DNA of 64,000 bases from positions 25,429 through 89,428 of the forward strand of contig CBDCAW010000033.1 in the NCBI GenBank assembly GCA_965214025.1, read 5' to 3'. This document shows positions 34,331 through 42,677 of the stretch, in pieces; position 1 is the first letter of the stretch; each line of letters begins with the position of its first letter. Under the pieces are notes generated by a model that had not been told where the DNA came from, ran no database searches, and was given only the letters and a program-made list of their open reading frames with translations. The DNA comes from Granulosicoccus sp965214025 (lineage in GTDB: Bacteria > Pseudomonadota > Gammaproteobacteria > Granulosicoccales > Granulosicoccaceae). The translations under genes were made by a program, and so were the position numbers.

Positions 34331-35698
34331 TCAGACGTTGAGCAACAGGTGTTCGCGCTCCCAGGGGCTGATCACCTGGTGGAAGGCTTCGCTCTCGGCC
34401 AGCTTGATGGCCCGGTACAGTGAACAGAATTCTTCGCTCAACATCTGCTGCAGGGGGGTGCTCTGGGCGAACAGGTCGAGCGCGTCGTGCAGGCCGCGCG
34501 GGAGCGCATGTGGCAGGGAGTAGGCATCACCCCTGACCGCATCACGTGGGCGGGCATCCGATTGCATGCCCAGAAAGCCGCAAGCCAGGCTTGCGGCAAT
34601 TGCCAGATAGGGATTGCAGTCCATGCCCACCACTCGGTTCTCGATACGCCGACTGTGTGCTGACGATACCGGGATGCGCAGGCCGGTGGTACGGTTGTCG
34701 GTACCCCATTCGAGATTGATCGGCGCGGCATCGTCGCGTACGAAGCGCCGGTAGCTGTTCACATAGGGTGCCAGTATGCACATGGCTGCCGGAAGGTACA
34801 CCTGCTGGCCCGCGAGAAAGCCGTAGAACAGATCGCTGGGTTGGTCGTCCTCGGTATTGAAGATGTTGCGGCCGGTATCGATCGAGACCACGCTCTGATG
34901 GATGTGCATGGCGCTGCCGGGCTGATTTTCCATCGGTTTGGCCATGAACGTGGCGAAGCAGCCGTTCTTCAATGCCGCCTCGCGAATCGAGCGCTTGTAG
35001 AAGAAGACCTGGTCGGCCAGCTTCACCGGGTCGCCGTGTTGCAGATTGATCTCGATCTGCCCCGCCCCCCCTTCCTGGATTATGGTGTCGATCTCGAAGC
35101 CCTGAGCTTCGGCGTAGTCGTAGATGTCGTCGATCACGGGCCCGTACTCTTCCACGGCCGTCATGCTGTAAGCCTGGCGCGCCATGGCCTGACGGCCACT
35201 ACGGCCGAGCGGCGGCTCGATGGGGTAATCCGGGTCCGGGTTCGGCTTTGTCAGGTAGAACTCGAGTTCCGGTGCGATCACGGGCCGCCAGCCGAACTCA
35301 GCGTATTGCTGCACCACCTTGCGTAGCACATTGCGCGGCGCCACCGGCACCGGCGTGCCGTTCTGGTCGTGCACGTCGTGAACCACCTGCAGGGTCACGT
35401 CGCCCGACCAGGGAACCGCAGTGGCCGCTCCGAAATCCGGCGTGAGCACGAGATCCGATTCCACCCACTGATCCGGCATGTCTTCCAGGTCGGCATACTC
35501 GCCGGTGATGGTCTGCTGGAAGATGGAGGTGGGCAGAAAGAGGCGGTCTTCGCGTGCGAACTTCTTCGCCGGCATCGCCTTGCCGCGCGACATGCCGGCG
35601 ATGTCCGGCACGATGCACTCCACGTCGTCCACGCGACGGCCGTCCAGCCACTGATGCAGTGCAGCGGGCAGGCGAGCGGTCCAGTCGGTTTCGCTCAC
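34331..35698 (-). CDS. puuA: Gamma-glutamylpolyamine synthetase (glutamine synthetase family)
   Basis: A 455-residue GS-fold ligase, PuuA-like, predicted to join glutamate to putrescine or a related amine using ATP. Landmarks are the N-terminal VECIVPDIAGMSRGKAMP, APELEFYL (metal/ATP), GQIEINLQHGDPV, GSAMHIHQSV and EWGTDNRTTGLRIP. The regulatory adenylylation Tyr loop of true GS is not evident. It overlaps the amidotransferase gene by four bases (ATGA) and is flanked by two PuuB-like oxidases, strongly indicating the gamma-glutamylated polyamine catabolic route. Confidence 0.87.
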   Translation of the reverse strand: MSETDWTARLPAALHQWLDGRRVDDVECIVPDIAGMSRGKAMPAKKFAREDRLFLPTSIFQQTITGEYADLEDMPDQWVESDLVLTPDFGAATAVPWSGDVTLQVVHDVHDQNGTPVPVAPRNVLRKVVQQYAEFGWRPVIAPELEFYLTKPNPDPDYPIEPPLGRSGRQAMARQAYSMTAVEEYGPVIDDIYDYAEAQGFEIDTIIQEGGAGQIEINLQHGDPVKLADQVFFYKRSIREAALKNGCFATFMAKPMENQPGSAMHIHQSVVSIDTGRNIFNTEDDQPSDLFYGFLAGQQVYLPAAMCILAPYVNSYRRFVRDDAAPINLEWGTDNRTTGLRIPVSSAHSRRIENRVVGMDCNPYLAIAASLACGFLGMQSDARPRDAVRGDAYSLPHALPRGLHDALDLFAQSTPLQQMLSEEFCSLYRAIKLAESEAFHQVISPWEREHLLLNV

Positions 35699-36528
35699 GG
35701 CCGGGTCGGCGCAGGGTTCGTGGAGGTTCGTGCCTGCCCGTACAGGAAGTCTCTCAGGGCCGCGCCGATATGCGTGGTGGCCAGTGGTTGGCCGAGACCA
35801 TCGAGTGCATCGCGCTGCAGGTTGCCCGGCAGGGCCATGCCGCGGGTTTCGAGCAGCCCGCGCATGAAAGGGTCTTCGAACTCGGGGTGTGGCTGCAGTG
35901 TAAGCGCCCGATCGCCGTAGGCGAGCGCGGCGTAGCGGCAGAACGATGACGAACCCACCGGGGTGGCATCGGCCGGCAGCTCCAGCACCTGATCCTGGTG
36001 GTACGCCAGCAGCGGTGCCTGAGTGATCCCGAATCGCTCATCGAGCTTGTAGGTTACCAGGCCCACCGACCAGCCGGCGTCGTGCTTGACGACCTTGCCG
36101 CCCAACGCCTGGGCGATGATCTGATGACCGAAGCAGATGCCGACCATCGGAACGGCCGCGCTGTAGGTCCGCCTTATGAAATTCTCCAGCGGCGGTATCC
36201 AGGCATGATCCTCGTAGGCGCCATGGCGGGAGCCTGTGATCAGCCAGCTATCGGCGTCGGCCGGGTCGGTGGGGTACACGCCATCGACCACCGCGTAGTA
36301 GCGGTAGTCGAAGGCATCGACACCGAGCAGCTGTTCGAACATGCGCCCGTAGTTGCCATGCCCGCTCTTCAGCCCTTCGGGTATGTGCCCGCAGATGAGG
36401 ATGCCCAGGCTGCGACGGGGCTCGCTGACGCCTGCGCCCACATCCGTTGGCTGCGCCGTGATGTCAGCCGCCCGATCATCCTTTGCCTGACCATCGTTGA
36501 AGGAAGCGACCACTGGTGGTTGGACCAT
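35695..36528 (-). CDS. Class I glutamine amidotransferase (GATase1)
   Basis: A 277-residue protein with a GuaA-like class I amidotransferase domain: the oxyanion strand LILICGHIPEG-like opening, ITGSRHGAYED, the nucleophile Cys in VGICFGHQIIAQALGG, and the His-x-Glu in LQPHPEFEDP. It is not of the PuuD peptidase C26 type by motif, but such GATases are common in puu-like clusters and may hydrolyse the gamma-glutamyl product. The first 40 residues are non-conserved in look. ATG 36528 directly follows the TAG of the oxidase gene inside repeat copy C. Confidence 0.8.
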   Translation of the reverse strand: MVQPPVVASFNDGQAKDDRAADITAQPTDVGAGVSEPRRSLGILICGHIPEGLKSGHGNYGRMFEQLLGVDAFDYRYYAVVDGVYPTDPADADSWLITGSRHGAYEDHAWIPPLENFIRRTYSAAVPMVGICFGHQIIAQALGGKVVKHDAGWSVGLVTYKLDERFGITQAPLLAYHQDQVLELPADATPVGSSSFCRYAALAYGDRALTLQPHPEFEDPFMRGLLETRGMALPGNLQRDALDGLGQPLATTHIGAALRDFLYGQARTSTNPAPTRP

Positions 36529-36532
36529 CTAG
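36508..36532 (-). repeat. Dispersed 25-bp element, copy C
   Basis: On the plus strand it reads GACCACTGGTGGTTGG followed by ACCATCTAG. It matches copies A and B, with one extra T before CTAG. The TAG of the PuuB-like gene (36531-36529) and the ATG of the amidotransferase (36528-36526) both lie in it. The coding-strand core is TGGT-CCA-ACCA. Confidence 0.7.
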
Positions 36533-38007
36533 AGTCCCACCGCATCGCGCATCGCGTACCACCACGAACCCACGGTGGAATAGGGCGCGCGCAGGCGCTG
36601 CCCGCCTGGAAAGGGGTACCAGGGCAAGGCGGCGAAGGTGTCGAAGCGGGAGCGCTCGCCGTCGATGGCCTCGGCCAGGATGCGGCCGAACAGGTGGCTG
36701 CCGGTGACGCCATGACCACTGTAGCCCATGGCGAACCACGTATTGCGGCCCAGCTGGCCCAGTTGCGGTACCCGCGAGAACGATAATGCGAAGTTGCCGC
36801 TCCAGGCGTGGTCGATGGCAATCCCGCGCAACTGCGGAAACACCTTTTCAAGATGTGGTCTCAACTTGGCGCGCACGTCGTGTGGGTCCGTACCCCCATA
36901 GACCGTGCCGCCACCGAACAGCAGCCGCCGGTCGGCGCTGAGGCGGTAGTAGTCGAGGATGTAGCGCACATCTTCCACGCAGCTGTCGCTCGGCAGCAAT
37001 TCGCTGGCCATGGATTCGCTCAGCGGCTCGGTGGCCACCATCTGTGTCGATACCGGCATGATGCGGATTTCGAGCTCCGGCACCACTCCGCCCAGGTAGG
37101 CGTTGCCGCACAGCACCAGCTGCCGCGGGCGCACCGTGCCCCCGGCGGTATGGACCACGGGCTCGCCGTCGATGTTCTCGATGTGGGTGACCGGCGACTG
37201 TTCATGCACGATGCCACCGAGGCTCTCGAGCGCCGCCGCCTCGCCCAATGCAAGGTTCAGCGGATGCAGGTGACCACCCGAATGGTCGAGCATGCCGCCG
37301 CAGTACAGGCGTGAATCCACATGCCGCCGCAGTGCCTCGGCATCGAGCATTTCGTGGTCGTCCATGCCGTGCTCGCGCCACTGGCGCTGCTTGGTTTCCA
37401 GCACTTTCATCTGCGAGGCGTTGAAGGCCACGTAGAGGTTGCGAGGCTTCAGATCGCAGGCGATGTTGTAATCGCTGATCAGCCGGCGAATGATGCCCGC
37501 GCCCTCCTGCACCATGGAGCCTACGAACCGGGCCTTGTCGGTGCCGTAACGGCTCTCGATGGTATCGAGACTGGCGTTCAGGCCGTTGACGATCTGGCCA
37601 CCGTTGCGGCCCGAGGCGCCCCAGCCCACCCGAGCGGCCTCCAGCATGACGACGGAATGCCCTTGTTCCGCCAGGTGAACAGCGGTGGAAAGACCGCTGA
37701 AGCCTGCTCCGACCACGCAAATATCCACATCGATGGCGTCGTTGAGCGGTGAGCGTACCGGGCTGCCATTGGCGCTGGCGGCATAGTAGCTGTCGACGTG
37801 GTCGACCGTGCCTGCATTCGACCCGATCGATGATTCGGGCGTTGCCCGGCGGTTGGTCCAGCCGGCGCCTCGGCCGTCGACCCCGCCGTCGATGATGTGC
37901 TCTTGGAGCGAAATGAAAAATCGACAGGGAAGGTGCGGAAACTGACCATAAATTACGCGCGAACGGGGCTGCCTTGCCACTGATGGGGGATGCGTGGATA
38001 CTAACAT
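36529..38007 (-). CDS. puuB: FAD-dependent oxidoreductase, gamma-glutamylputrescine oxidase-like (copy 1)
   Basis: DAO-family flavoenzyme. DSYYAASAN near the N-terminus is the usual PuuB opening. It is followed by VDICVVGAGFSGLSTAVHL, RVGWGASGRNGGQIVNG and a C-terminal GYSGHGVTGSHLFGRILAEA. No good start codon lies close to the DSYYAAS motif; ATG 38007 is the next one upstream and adds about 70 non-conserved residues, so the N-terminus is doubtful. It overlaps the promoter area of the divergent sucrose-phosphate synthase gene. First gene of the polyamine operon; it differs considerably from the second copy 2.2 kb downstream. Confidence 0.8.
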   Translation of the reverse strand: MLVSTHPPSVARQPRSRVIYGQFPHLPCRFFISLQEHIIDGGVDGRGAGWTNRRATPESSIGSNAGTVDHVDSYYAASANGSPVRSPLNDAIDVDICVVGAGFSGLSTAVHLAEQGHSVVMLEAARVGWGASGRNGGQIVNGLNASLDTIESRYGTDKARFVGSMVQEGAGIIRRLISDYNIACDLKPRNLYVAFNASQMKVLETKQRQWREHGMDDHEMLDAEALRRHVDSRLYCGGMLDHSGGHLHPLNLALGEAAALESLGGIVHEQSPVTHIENIDGEPVVHTAGGTVRPRQLVLCGNAYLGGVVPELEIRIMPVSTQMVATEPLSESMASELLPSDSCVEDVRYILDYYRLSADRRLLFGGGTVYGGTDPHDVRAKLRPHLEKVFPQLRGIAIDHAWSGNFALSFSRVPQLGQLGRNTWFAMGYSGHGVTGSHLFGRILAEAIDGERSRFDTFAALPWYPFPGGQRLRAPYSTVGSWWYAMRDAVGL

Positions 38008-38053
38008 TCTTCCGTACGCAATCACTTTGCGGCGTGCCACTGAAGAAGGTTCC

Positions 38054-40276
38054 ATGTCCTCAAACGGCTATCACATCTGCCTGCTCAGCATCCACGGTCT
38101 GATCCGTGGGCAAAACCTCGAACTGGGGCGCGACGCGGATACCGGCGGTCAGGTTCTCTACGTGGTGGAACTGGCCCGGGCACTGGCCGGTGCCGACGAG
38201 GTGCGCCAGGTCGATCTGGTCACCCGGCTTATCGACACCGATGCCCTGCGTGAGAGTTACGGTCAGGAAGAAGAACCTATCGGCGACAAAGCGCGCATCT
38301 TGAGGATTCGATGCGGGGGGGACGGCTATCTGCCCAAGGAGCGCCTCTGGGATCACGTGGATGTCATGGCCGACAACCTCATCGAGCACTACGCCGAGGA
38401 AGACAGCCGTCCGGATCTGATCCACACCCACTACGCCGACGGCGGATACGTGGGCACGCGCCTGGCGCATCTGCTGGGTATACCTCTGGTGCATACCGGG
38501 CATTCGCTGGGGCGGGTGAAACGGCGGCGGCTGTTGTCCACCGGTCTGTCGAGCAACGAGATCGAGAAGCGCTACAACATGGCGCGCCGCATCGAGGCCG
38601 AAGAGAACACGCTGGCCACGGCGGTACGCGTCATCACCAGTACGCACCAGGAGATCGAGCAGCAGTACCAGCTGTACGACTTCTACCGCAAGGAGGCGAT
38701 GAGCGTCATTCCGCCGGGTACCAATCTCGAACGCTTCGTGCCGCCCCAGGGCGGGGAGCAGGAGAGTGAGATCGCAGCGGCCGTGCAGCGCTTCCTGAAG
38801 GAGCCGAAGAAGCCGATGATACTGGCGCTGTCGCGAGCCGATGCACGCAAGAACATCGCAGCACTGGTGCACGCCTACGGCAACAGCGAGGCACTGCAGC
38901 AGAAGGCAAATCTGGTGCTGGTAATGGGTAATCGCGACGATGTTGCGGAGCTCGAAGAGGGCGCACGCGACGTACTCACCGAGATCCTTCAGCTGATCGA
39001 CCGGTACGATCTCTATGGCAAGGTTGCCGTGCCCAAGCACCATGCGTCAGACGACGTACCGGTGCTGTACCGCCTGGCCACGCTCAGCGGCGGCGTGTTC
39101 GTGAATCCGGCGCTCACCGAGCCCTTCGGCCTGACGCTCATCGAGGCGGCCGCCTGTGGCCTGCCGATCGTGGCCACCGAGGATGGCGGCCCCATAGACA
39201 TCGTGGAAAACTGCAAGAACGGCATCCTGATCGATCCGCTGGAAACCGACTCCATCCGCGATGCCATCGAGTCGGTGCTGGGCGATTGGGAGCGGTGGCA
39301 GGAGCGCTCGGTGGAGGGGCTCAAGGGTGTGCGTGAATTCTATTCCTGGAACGCTCACGTGAGCAGCTACCTGGAAATGATCGAACCGATCATCGCCAAG
39401 GCCGAGAAGGCACCGCAGCCGTCCCTGTCGCCCGAGCGTGAAACCCTGTATGCGGATCGTGCCCTGTTCACCGACCTGAACCTGGCTCTGCTGGGCGATG
39501 AAGAAGCGCTGGCGAAGCTGCTCGAGGTCATCCGCGACAATCGCCCGAAGTTCCTGTTCGGCATCTGCACGGGGCTGCGGTTCGATTCCGCCCTGCGCCT
39601 GCTGCGCAAGCACGACATACCCGAGCCGGACGTCTTGATCTCCAGCGCCGGCACATCGATCACCATCGCACCCAAGCTGAACGAGGACAATTCCTGGAAG
39701 CGCTACATCGAACGCCAGTGGACACCGCAGGTGGTTCGGCGGGTGCTCGATGAGATACCCGGCCTGGAAATGCGCGATCGCGATCAGCAGAGCGAATTCA
39801 AGGTCAGCTACCAGTACGATCCCGATGAGGCACCGCCGATCGACGACATCCGCGCGAAGCTCTACGAGGAAGATCAGGCGGTAAACGTGTTCTATTCACA
39901 CGGCAAGTATCTCAACGTGATTCCGATTCGTGCATCGAAGGGGCTCGCCTTGCGGTACGTGGTCGGCCAGTTCAACCTGCCGCTGGAAAAGGTGCTCGCC
40001 ATCGGCGCCTCCGGTGCCGACATAGACATGATGCGCGGCAATACGCTGGCAGGCGTCGTCGCCAACGCGGCGCTCGACGAACTGTCGGAAATTCACGAGG
40101 GCGAGCGCATCTTCGTGGCCGAGTCGAACAACGCCGCCGGTATCCTCGAGGCCATGGACTACTACGATTTCCTGGGTGCCTGCGAGGCGCCGGAAAAAGA
40201 CGGCGACGAGGACGGAACAGGTGCTGAAACGCCGGAAGCCATCGCCGAAGAGGCTGCGAAAGAAACCTCCGAATGA
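38054..40276 (+). CDS. sps: Sucrose-phosphate synthase with a degenerate C-terminal HAD domain
   Basis: 740 residues from ATG 38054 (MSSNGYHICLLSIHG). Makes sucrose-6-phosphate from UDP- or ADP-glucose and fructose-6-phosphate. GT-B family 4 features are RDADTGGQVLYVVELARAL, HTHYADGGYVG, HTGHSLGRVKRRRLL, the nucleotide-sugar SRADARKN and EPFGLTLIEAAACGLPIVAT. A HAD-like domain covers about 470-710, but its first motif is DLNLA (Asp474, Asn476) where phosphatases have DxDxT, so it should not hydrolyse the product. A true phosphatase follows in an ATGA overlap. Sucrose is a common compatible solute in halotolerant bacteria; regulation by salt is plausible but not visible. Confidence 0.92.
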   Translation: MSSNGYHICLLSIHGLIRGQNLELGRDADTGGQVLYVVELARALAGADEVRQVDLVTRLIDTDALRESYGQEEEPIGDKARILRIRCGGDGYLPKERLWDHVDVMADNLIEHYAEEDSRPDLIHTHYADGGYVGTRLAHLLGIPLVHTGHSLGRVKRRRLLSTGLSSNEIEKRYNMARRIEAEENTLATAVRVITSTHQEIEQQYQLYDFYRKEAMSVIPPGTNLERFVPPQGGEQESEIAAAVQRFLKEPKKPMILALSRADARKNIAALVHAYGNSEALQQKANLVLVMGNRDDVAELEEGARDVLTEILQLIDRYDLYGKVAVPKHHASDDVPVLYRLATLSGGVFVNPALTEPFGLTLIEAAACGLPIVATEDGGPIDIVENCKNGILIDPLETDSIRDAIESVLGDWERWQERSVEGLKGVREFYSWNAHVSSYLEMIEPIIAKAEKAPQPSLSPERETLYADRALFTDLNLALLGDEEALAKLLEVIRDNRPKFLFGICTGLRFDSALRLLRKHDIPEPDVLISSAGTSITIAPKLNEDNSWKRYIERQWTPQVVRRVLDEIPGLEMRDRDQQSEFKVSYQYDPDEAPPIDDIRAKLYEEDQAVNVFYSHGKYLNVIPIRASKGLALRYVVGQFNLPLEKVLAIGASGADIDMMRGNTLAGVVANAALDELSEIHEGERIFVAESNNAAGILEAMDYYDFLGACEAPEKDGDEDGTGAETPEAIAEEAAKETSE

Positions 40277-41133
40277 TTCGCCTGCTGTGTACCGACATGG
40301 ACCGCACGCTGTTGCCGAACGGCGAGCAGGCGGTCTCGCCCGAGGCCCTGGGTTGTCTGCGATCATTGATCGCCGCTGCCGGGTTGAAGCTCGCCTACGT
40401 CACCGGCCGCGACCTGCAGCGAGTGCTCGACGCCATCGATGAATTTGAGGTTCCGGTACCCGACTTCATCGTCGGCGACGTGGGTAGCTCGGTGTATCGG
40501 CACGACGGCGAACGCTGGGTACCGTTCGACGAATGGCGGTCGCGTATCAGCCAGGACTGGCAAGGTCGGGCCGCGACCGACGTGCACGCGCTCATCGGTG
40601 ACGATGCCAGGCTCATCGCTCAGGAGGCCGATCGTCAGCATGCCTGCAAGCAGAGCTACTACCTGGCGCGCGACGAAGACCAGCCGACCCTGCAGGCCGA
40701 GCTTGCCGAGAAGCTCGAAGCCGCGGGTTTTCACAGTGCGCTGATCATGAGCGACGACCCGGAAGCCAACTGTGGGCTTCTCGACGTGTTGCCGGCGACA
40801 GCTACCAAACGTCACGGCATCGAGTTCCTGCGCGACATGCTCACGCTTGACGATGCACAAGTGATGTTCGCAGGCGACAGCGGCAACGACCTGGATGCCC
40901 TGTCCAGCCACATACCGGCGGTGCTGGTGGCCAACGCGGAAGAAAGCGTCCGCAAGGCGGCGGTGCGCGATGCATCGGCATTGGGGAACGAGCGCAGCCT
41001 GTACCTGGCCACGGGCAATCTGTCACTGCCGGGCGGTGGGGTCTTGAACGGGTGTTACAGTGCGGGCATCGTCGAGGGCCTGCTGCATTTTCACCCCTCA
41101 TTGCAGGAGCATCTCGGCCCCACTGTACAATAG
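40273..41133 (+). CDS. spp: Sucrose-phosphate phosphatase (HAD superfamily)
   Basis: A 286-residue HAD phosphatase. Motif I is CTDMDRTLL with nucleophile Asp8 and acid Asp10. VTGRDLQRVL is motif II, a Lys-containing TKRHGIEFL precedes motif IV, and GDSGNDLDAL carries the metal-binding Asp residues. The cap region fits the Cof/SPP subfamily. It overlaps the synthase gene by four bases, so together they make sucrose from sucrose-phosphate. Confidence 0.92.
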   Translation: MIRLLCTDMDRTLLPNGEQAVSPEALGCLRSLIAAAGLKLAYVTGRDLQRVLDAIDEFEVPVPDFIVGDVGSSVYRHDGERWVPFDEWRSRISQDWQGRAATDVHALIGDDARLIAQEADRQHACKQSYYLARDEDQPTLQAELAEKLEAAGFHSALIMSDDPEANCGLLDVLPATATKRHGIEFLRDMLTLDDAQVMFAGDSGNDLDALSSHIPAVLVANAEESVRKAAVRDASALGNERSLYLATGNLSLPGGGVLNGCYSAGIVEGLLHFHPSLQEHLGPTVQ

Positions 41134-41171
41134 GAGCCTGCACGGCAGAAACCATCGGCGGAGCCGTCGGC

Positions 41172-41199
41172 AGGTGGGGCCGCCCAGGTGGGGCCGCCG
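41172..41199 (+). repeat. Two tandem copies of a 14-bp GC-rich unit
   Basis: AGGTGGGGCCGCCC is followed at once by AGGTGGGGCCGCCG in the gap after the sucrose genes. It is another instance of the window's frequent short tandem repeats. Function unknown. Confidence 0.7.
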
Positions 41200-41215
41200 A
41201 GGCTGCCCGGGCCTC

Positions 41216-41233
41216 GGCCCGCGCACGCGGGCC
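41216..41233 (+). terminator. Strong GC hairpin after the sucrose operon
   Basis: GGCCCGCG-CA-CGCGGGCC: eight perfect pairs with a two-base loop (effectively six pairs and a six-base loop). No T run follows (CTATCAGATAAG), so termination is possible but not clear. It lies about 45 bases before the next coding region's leader. Confidence 0.35.
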
Positions 41234-41291
41234 TATCAGATAAGCGGGGTTATACTGTTACCTTACTGTTTTGAAGACTCCCCCAAGCGCA

Positions 41292-42662
41292 ATGACTTCG
41301 CCCGTTGATCGCGACTATCCCGATGTCGCCCTGCACGATCTGACCTGTCTGAGTGCCGATGAACGGCGAGCGTTGCTGAGTCGTGCCGAAGACGATCTGG
41401 CACCTTTCCTCGAAGGGGTCGCGCCGATCATCGAAGCGGTGCGACTGGAAGGCGACGAGGCCCTGGCACGGTTTGCCCGCCGGTTCGACAAGGCAGATCT
41501 CGATGCCGATGCGATCGCCGCCACGCCCGCCGACATCGACCGGGCATTCGATGCGCTCGAACCGGCGATGATCGAAACGCTCGAATACGCGGCCGACAAT
41601 ATCCGGTGCTTCCACGAAGCGCAGCTGCCCGGTGAGATGTGGATGAAGGAGATTCGGCCCGGCGTGCTGGTCGGCGAGCGCGTCACGCCGATCGATTCGG
41701 TGGCCTGCTATTCCCCGCGCGGCAAGGGTTCATTCCCGGTCGTCACGCTGATGACGGCCATACCGGCGGTAGTGGCTGGTGTGCCTCGGCCCATCATCAT
41801 CACCCCGCCAGGGCAGGATGGGCAGGTAGATCCGGCCACACTGGTCGCGGCGCGCCTGTCCGGAGTGGAGTCGGTGTTCAAGGTCGGTGGTGCGCAAGCA
41901 GTCGCTGCGGTCGCCTACGGCACCGCGACCGTACCGCGATGCCGCAAGATCGTCGGCCCCGGCAGCCCCTGGCTGGTAGCCGCCAAGCGGCTTTTGGCCG
42001 GGCGTATCGATCCGGGTCTGCCCGCCGGCCCGAGCGAGACCATCCTGCTCGCCGATCCGAGCGCCAACCCGCTGATCGCCGCACTCGACCTGTGCATCGA
42101 ATCCGAGCACGGTACCGACAGCAGCGCCTTCCTCGTCACCTGGAGCGCAGAGCTTGCGGCGCGGGTGCGCTCGGCGGTTCCCGGTTACTGGGACCACATG
42201 AGCGACACGCTGGCAGGGTATTCATCAAGTGTGCTCAGCGGCACCCGTGGTGGCGTCGTGCTGGCACCGGATGCGCAGGCGGCCTACGATTTCATCAACG
42301 ATTACGCACCCGAGCATCTGCAGGTTCTGTCGGCGGCGCCTTACGAGCATCTGTCATCGATTCGCAACGCGTCCGAGATACTGCTCGGCGAACACGCGGC
42401 CGGCACGCTGGCGAACTACATGATGGGCATCAACTGTGTGCTGCCCACCTCTGGCGCCGCCCATACGCATTCCCCGCTGGGCGTACACGATTTCATGAAA
42501 CGAGCGTCGGTCGGTCATGTCACCGCGAGTGGCTATGCAGCCCTGGCACCCAGAACGGAGCGCTTCGCGCATTACGAAGGCTTCGACGGGCATGCGAATG
42601 CCGTGGGGCCCTTGCGGGTCGATGCACAAGCCGGCCGTGACGGCCGTGGTAAAGACGTCTAG
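41292..42662 (+). CDS. Histidinol dehydrogenase-family protein, likely a catabolic paralogue
   Basis: A 456-residue HisD-fold NAD-dependent dehydrogenase from ATG 41292. It has the conserved PLAxVGCYVPGGR-like motif (here SVACYSPRGKGSFP), KIVGPGSPWLVAAKR, AGPSETILLAD, ESEHGTDSSA, the catalytic pair in YAPEHLQVL and a C-terminal HANAVGPLRVD. The zinc-ligand region that is usually SQAEHG is IESEHG here, so one ligand (Gln) is replaced by Glu. It is not in a his operon but upstream of gamma-glutamyltransferase and Dsr-like genes. HisD paralogues include the sulfopropanediol dehydrogenase HpsN, so the alcohol substrate may not be histidinol; this is inference. A TATACT-like -10 lies near 41252. 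Confidence 0.75.
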   Translation: MTSPVDRDYPDVALHDLTCLSADERRALLSRAEDDLAPFLEGVAPIIEAVRLEGDEALARFARRFDKADLDADAIAATPADIDRAFDALEPAMIETLEYAADNIRCFHEAQLPGEMWMKEIRPGVLVGERVTPIDSVACYSPRGKGSFPVVTLMTAIPAVVAGVPRPIIITPPGQDGQVDPATLVAARLSGVESVFKVGGAQAVAAVAYGTATVPRCRKIVGPGSPWLVAAKRLLAGRIDPGLPAGPSETILLADPSANPLIAALDLCIESEHGTDSSAFLVTWSAELAARVRSAVPGYWDHMSDTLAGYSSSVLSGTRGGVVLAPDAQAAYDFINDYAPEHLQVLSAAPYEHLSSIRNASEILLGEHAAGTLANYMMGINCVLPTSGAAHTHSPLGVHDFMKRASVGHVTASGYAALAPRTERFAHYEGFDGHANAVGPLRVDAQAGRDGRGKDV

Positions 42663-42677
42663 AGGAGCCCGTTACAC

